Assembly: GCA_913773715.1 (NCBI GenBank)
Contig: CAJYHD010000177.1
Span: 1 to 7,284 of the forward strand
Origin: an uncultured Sphingobium sp.
GTDB lineage: Bacteria > Pseudomonadota > Alphaproteobacteria > Sphingomonadales > Sphingomonadaceae
DNA length: 7,284 nt
Reading direction: 5' to 3'
Of this stretch, positions 5,806 to 7,284 are shown piece by piece. Each line of letters begins with the position of its first letter. The first letter of the stretch is position 1. Under the pieces are notes generated by a model. That model saw only the letters and a list, made by a program, of their open reading frames with translations. It searched no databases and was not told the DNA's origin. The position numbers and the translations under genes are program-made.

Positions 5806-6168
5806 TCAGAGCAGCGCGTTCACCTGCTCCATGAAGCGCATGACGGAAATCGGCTTCGACACATAGGCCTGCGCACCCGCCGCCCGGATCTGCTCCTCGT
5901 CGCCCTTTCCAGCGTAGGCAGTCACCGCCATCACCGGCACGGAAGACAGCGCTTCGTCCTTGCGCAGCGAAATGATGATGTCGATCCCGCTGACATGCGG
6001 CAGATAAATGTCGGTGATGACGAGATCGGGCAGGAAAGCGCGCGCCTGCGCCAGCACGTCCCGCCCGTCATTGAGCGGCAACACCTCATGCCCGTGGGCA
6101 CGCAGCAGATCGCAAAAAAGTTTGAGGTTGAGTTCGTTGTCCTCGACAACGAGCACGCGCTTTGCCAC
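5806..6168 (-). CDS. divK: DivK-like single-domain response regulator
   Basis: This 120-residue protein is a stand-alone receiver domain with no output domain. Conserved phosphorelay residues are present: E9/D10 acidic pocket, D53 phosphoacceptor in TDIYLP, T83 in AVTAY and K105 in SKP. The opening VLVVEDNELNLKLFCDLL and the segments KGDEEQIRAAG and AYVSKPISV closely resemble Caulobacter DivK as I recall it. DivK relays phosphate signals between DivJ/PleC and DivL-CckA to set cell polarity and cell-cycle timing. No partner histidine kinase is in the window. The start codon is GTG (6166-6168), with AGG 6 nt upstream, and the product length matches DivK. It is divergent from the DUF3572-type gene and 142 bp upstream of the phosphatase gene in the same direction. 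Orthology to DivK is likely but not proven. Confidence 0.87.
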   Translation of the reverse strand: MAKRVLVVEDNELNLKLFCDLLRAHGHEVLPLNDGRDVLAQARAFLPDLVITDIYLPHVSGIDIIISLRKDEALSSVPVMAVTAYAGKGDEEQIRAAGAQAYVSKPISVMRFMEQVNALL

Positions 6169-6277
6169 CAGACACCTGCATTCAAGATCACAGGATGAGG
6201 CGCGCCATGCTGGCTGTCTCTCCCAACCGGACTACATGATGCTGCACATGCGACAAATTGGCAAGCGGGATAGCGAA

Positions 6278-6523
6278 ATGGACGCAGGAACCCTCGCTCT
6301 TCTTGCCTTGGGTTGGATTTTATCTGACGAAGGTCGTGCCGATCGCCTTCTGTCCTTGACCGGACTTGATGCGGATACATTGCGGAAAGGCGTTGACGAT
6401 CCCGCCATCTGGCAAGCCGTCCTCGGCTTCCTCGCCGATCATGAGCCGGACCTCATCGCCTGCGCCGACGCGATCGGCCAGACGCCTGCCGACCTTGCTG
6501 CAGCGCAGCAGATCCTCGCATGA
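6278..6523 (+). CDS. DUF3572-type small protein
   Basis: This 81-residue acidic, helical protein resembles the alphaproteobacterial DUF3572 family of unknown function: LALLALGWILSDEGRADRLL near the N-terminus, then LTGLDADTLR, then a helix FLADHEPDLIACADA. There is no signal peptide or membrane span. I chose the ATG at 6278 because GGGA (6267-6270) lies 7 nt upstream and the product aligns with the family start. In-frame ATGs at 6236, 6239 and 6248 would add 10-14 residues but have no ribosome site. The stop overlaps the next start as ATGA (6520-6523), indicating translational coupling with the HAD hydrolase. It is divergent from divK across 109 bp, an arrangement I recall in other alphaproteobacteria. 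Its role is unknown. Confidence 0.8.
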   Translation: MDAGTLALLALGWILSDEGRADRLLSLTGLDADTLRKGVDDPAIWQAVLGFLADHEPDLIACADAIGQTPADLAAAQQILA

Positions 6524-7173
6524 CTCGCCCACTCATCATCACCGATTGCGACGAAGTGCTGTTGCACATGGTCGTCCCCTTCCGCCAGTGGCTGGACGAA
6601 ACGCATGATGTGCATTTCGACATGCGCGAGCAAGGCTTTTCCGAAGCGCTGCGGCACAAGGATAGCGGCCTGCCGCTCGAACGCGAACTGGTGTGGGAAC
6701 TGCTGATCGGCTTCTTCGACACGCAAATGCATCGCCAGACGCCGATCAGCGGCGCGGTCGAGGCGATCAGGCGCTTCTCCCGCCAAGCCGACATCGTCGT
6801 CCTCACCAACATCACCGAGCGGCATCACCGCCAGCGCGTCGAGCAACTCGCGACCCATGGCCTCGACCTGCCCGTTCAGTGGAACCAGGGCGGCAAGGGC
6901 CGTGCGCTCGCCCGCATCATCGAACAGCGTCAGCCGACCGTCGCGCTCTTTATCGACGATCTGGCCGAACATCACGCCTCGGTCGCGCGCCATGCCCCCC
7001 ATGTCTGGCGCCTGCACCTGATCGGCGAACCGGAAATTTCCGCCACGATTCCCACAGCCGCGCACGCTCATGCCCGCATCGACACTTGGGCGCGGGCGAC
7101 CGGCTGGATCGAGGATCGCCTTGCCCAAGGCCCAGCGCCAGCCGAAACCCTCCCCATCGAAGGACTTGCCTGA
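6520..7173 (+). CDS. HAD-superfamily hydrolase
   Basis: This 217-residue protein has the four HAD motifs. Motif I is TDCDEV (8-13), with D9 as nucleophile and D11 as acid/base; Val replaces the usual Thr/Val position acceptably. Motif II is VLTN with T96. Motif III is K126 in GGKGRAL. Motif IV is FIDD with D146 and D147. The helical segment at about 18-75 would be a small cap. Such enzymes usually hydrolyse phosphate esters in the cytosol; the substrate cannot be read from sequence. The start overlaps the DUF3572 stop by 4 nt and the stop overlaps the RidA-like start (TGATG), so the three genes are almost certainly one coupled operon. The C-terminal 35 residues, rich in Ala, Pro and His, extend beyond the core fold. 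Confidence 0.88.
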   Translation: MTRPLIITDCDEVLLHMVVPFRQWLDETHDVHFDMREQGFSEALRHKDSGLPLERELVWELLIGFFDTQMHRQTPISGAVEAIRRFSRQADIVVLTNITERHHRQRVEQLATHGLDLPVQWNQGGKGRALARIIEQRQPTVALFIDDLAEHHASVARHAPHVWRLHLIGEPEISATIPTAAHAHARIDTWARATGWIEDRLAQGPAPAETLPIEGLA

Positions 7174-7284
7174 TGAGCATAGACGCCCGCCTCGCCGAAC
7201 TTGGCATCACCCTGCCCCAGCCTGCCGCGCCCGTCGCCGCCTATGTCCCCGCGGTCGAGGCGAACGGCCTGCTCCACATCTCCG
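7173..7284 (+). CDS. RidA (YjgF/YER057c/UK114) family protein, cut by the window end
   Basis: The first 37 codons are visible. They read MSIDARLAELGITLPQPAAP, then VAAYVPAVEANGLLHIS, which I recognise as the N-terminus of a RidA-family protein. The leading helix and the 'LLHIS' strand fit the branch often annotated in alphaproteobacteria as a RidA-like protein of about 150 residues. RidA proteins hydrolyse reactive enamine/imine intermediates made by PLP enzymes. The catalytic arginine and the rest lie beyond the window, so activity cannot be judged. The ATG overlaps the HAD stop codon as TGATG, implying translational coupling. Confidence 0.8.
   Translation, partial: MSIDARLAELGITLPQPAAPVAAYVPAVEANGLLHIS

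Noticed and set aside
6008..6277. N-terminal extension of the DUF3572 frame back to 6008.
   Set aside because: It runs antisense through divK, has no ribosome site, and the added residues do not resemble the family.

Overview
The window reads as an ordinary chromosomal stretch of a GC-rich alphaproteobacterium, most likely one of the Sphingomonadales. The grounds are a 55-residue zinc-free ribosomal protein L33, a DivK-type single-domain response regulator, a DUF3572-type small protein and a Tat/lipobox PhoX-family phosphatase. The lineage call is from recalled family resemblance, not from a search. I see no insertion sequence, integrase, CRISPR array, tRNA or rRNA.

Layout. (1) Positions 1-1670 (+): C-terminal part of an M13 (neprilysin-like) zinc metallopeptidase whose N-terminus lies outside the window, followed by a hairpin terminator shared with the convergent dps gene. 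(2) 1740-2231 (-): Dps-family miniferritin with all five ferroxidase residues, a strong ribosome-binding site and a Fur-like AT-rich site upstream. (3) 2232-2351: short intergenic region with three stacked inverted repeats. (4) 2352-3257 (-): two-gene unit of an unrecognised 109-residue helical protein and a UPF0016/GDT1-like membrane protein with both signature motifs degenerate. (5) 3258-3462: divergent regulatory region with a dyad, a TTGACA box and a GC hairpin followed by a T-rich tract, leading into rpmG (3463-3630, +). (6) 3675-3709: bidirectional terminator between rpmG and the convergent phosphatase. (7) 3789-5663 (-): PhoX/DUF839 phosphatase with a candidate Pho box about 110 bp upstream of its start. 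(8) 5806-6168 (-): divK-like response regulator with a GTG start. (9) 6278-7284 (+): divergent, translationally coupled set of DUF3572-type protein, HAD-superfamily hydrolase and the start of a RidA-family protein.

How the genes fit together. The phosphatase with its candidate Pho box suggests a phosphate-starvation response acting in the cell envelope. Dps and its candidate iron-responsive site suggest iron/oxidative-stress protection. The DivK-like protein is a cell-cycle phosphorelay component. From memory, other alphaproteobacteria keep a DUF3572 gene next to divK-pleD-rpmG. Here DUF3572, divK and rpmG remain neighbours, but pleD is absent, the phosphatase stands in its place and rpmG points the opposite way.

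The best leads are the hairpin plus T-tract ahead of rpmG, the degenerate GDT1 motifs, the Pho-box candidate and the rearranged divK-rpmG neighbourhood. None amounts to a demonstrated new system.
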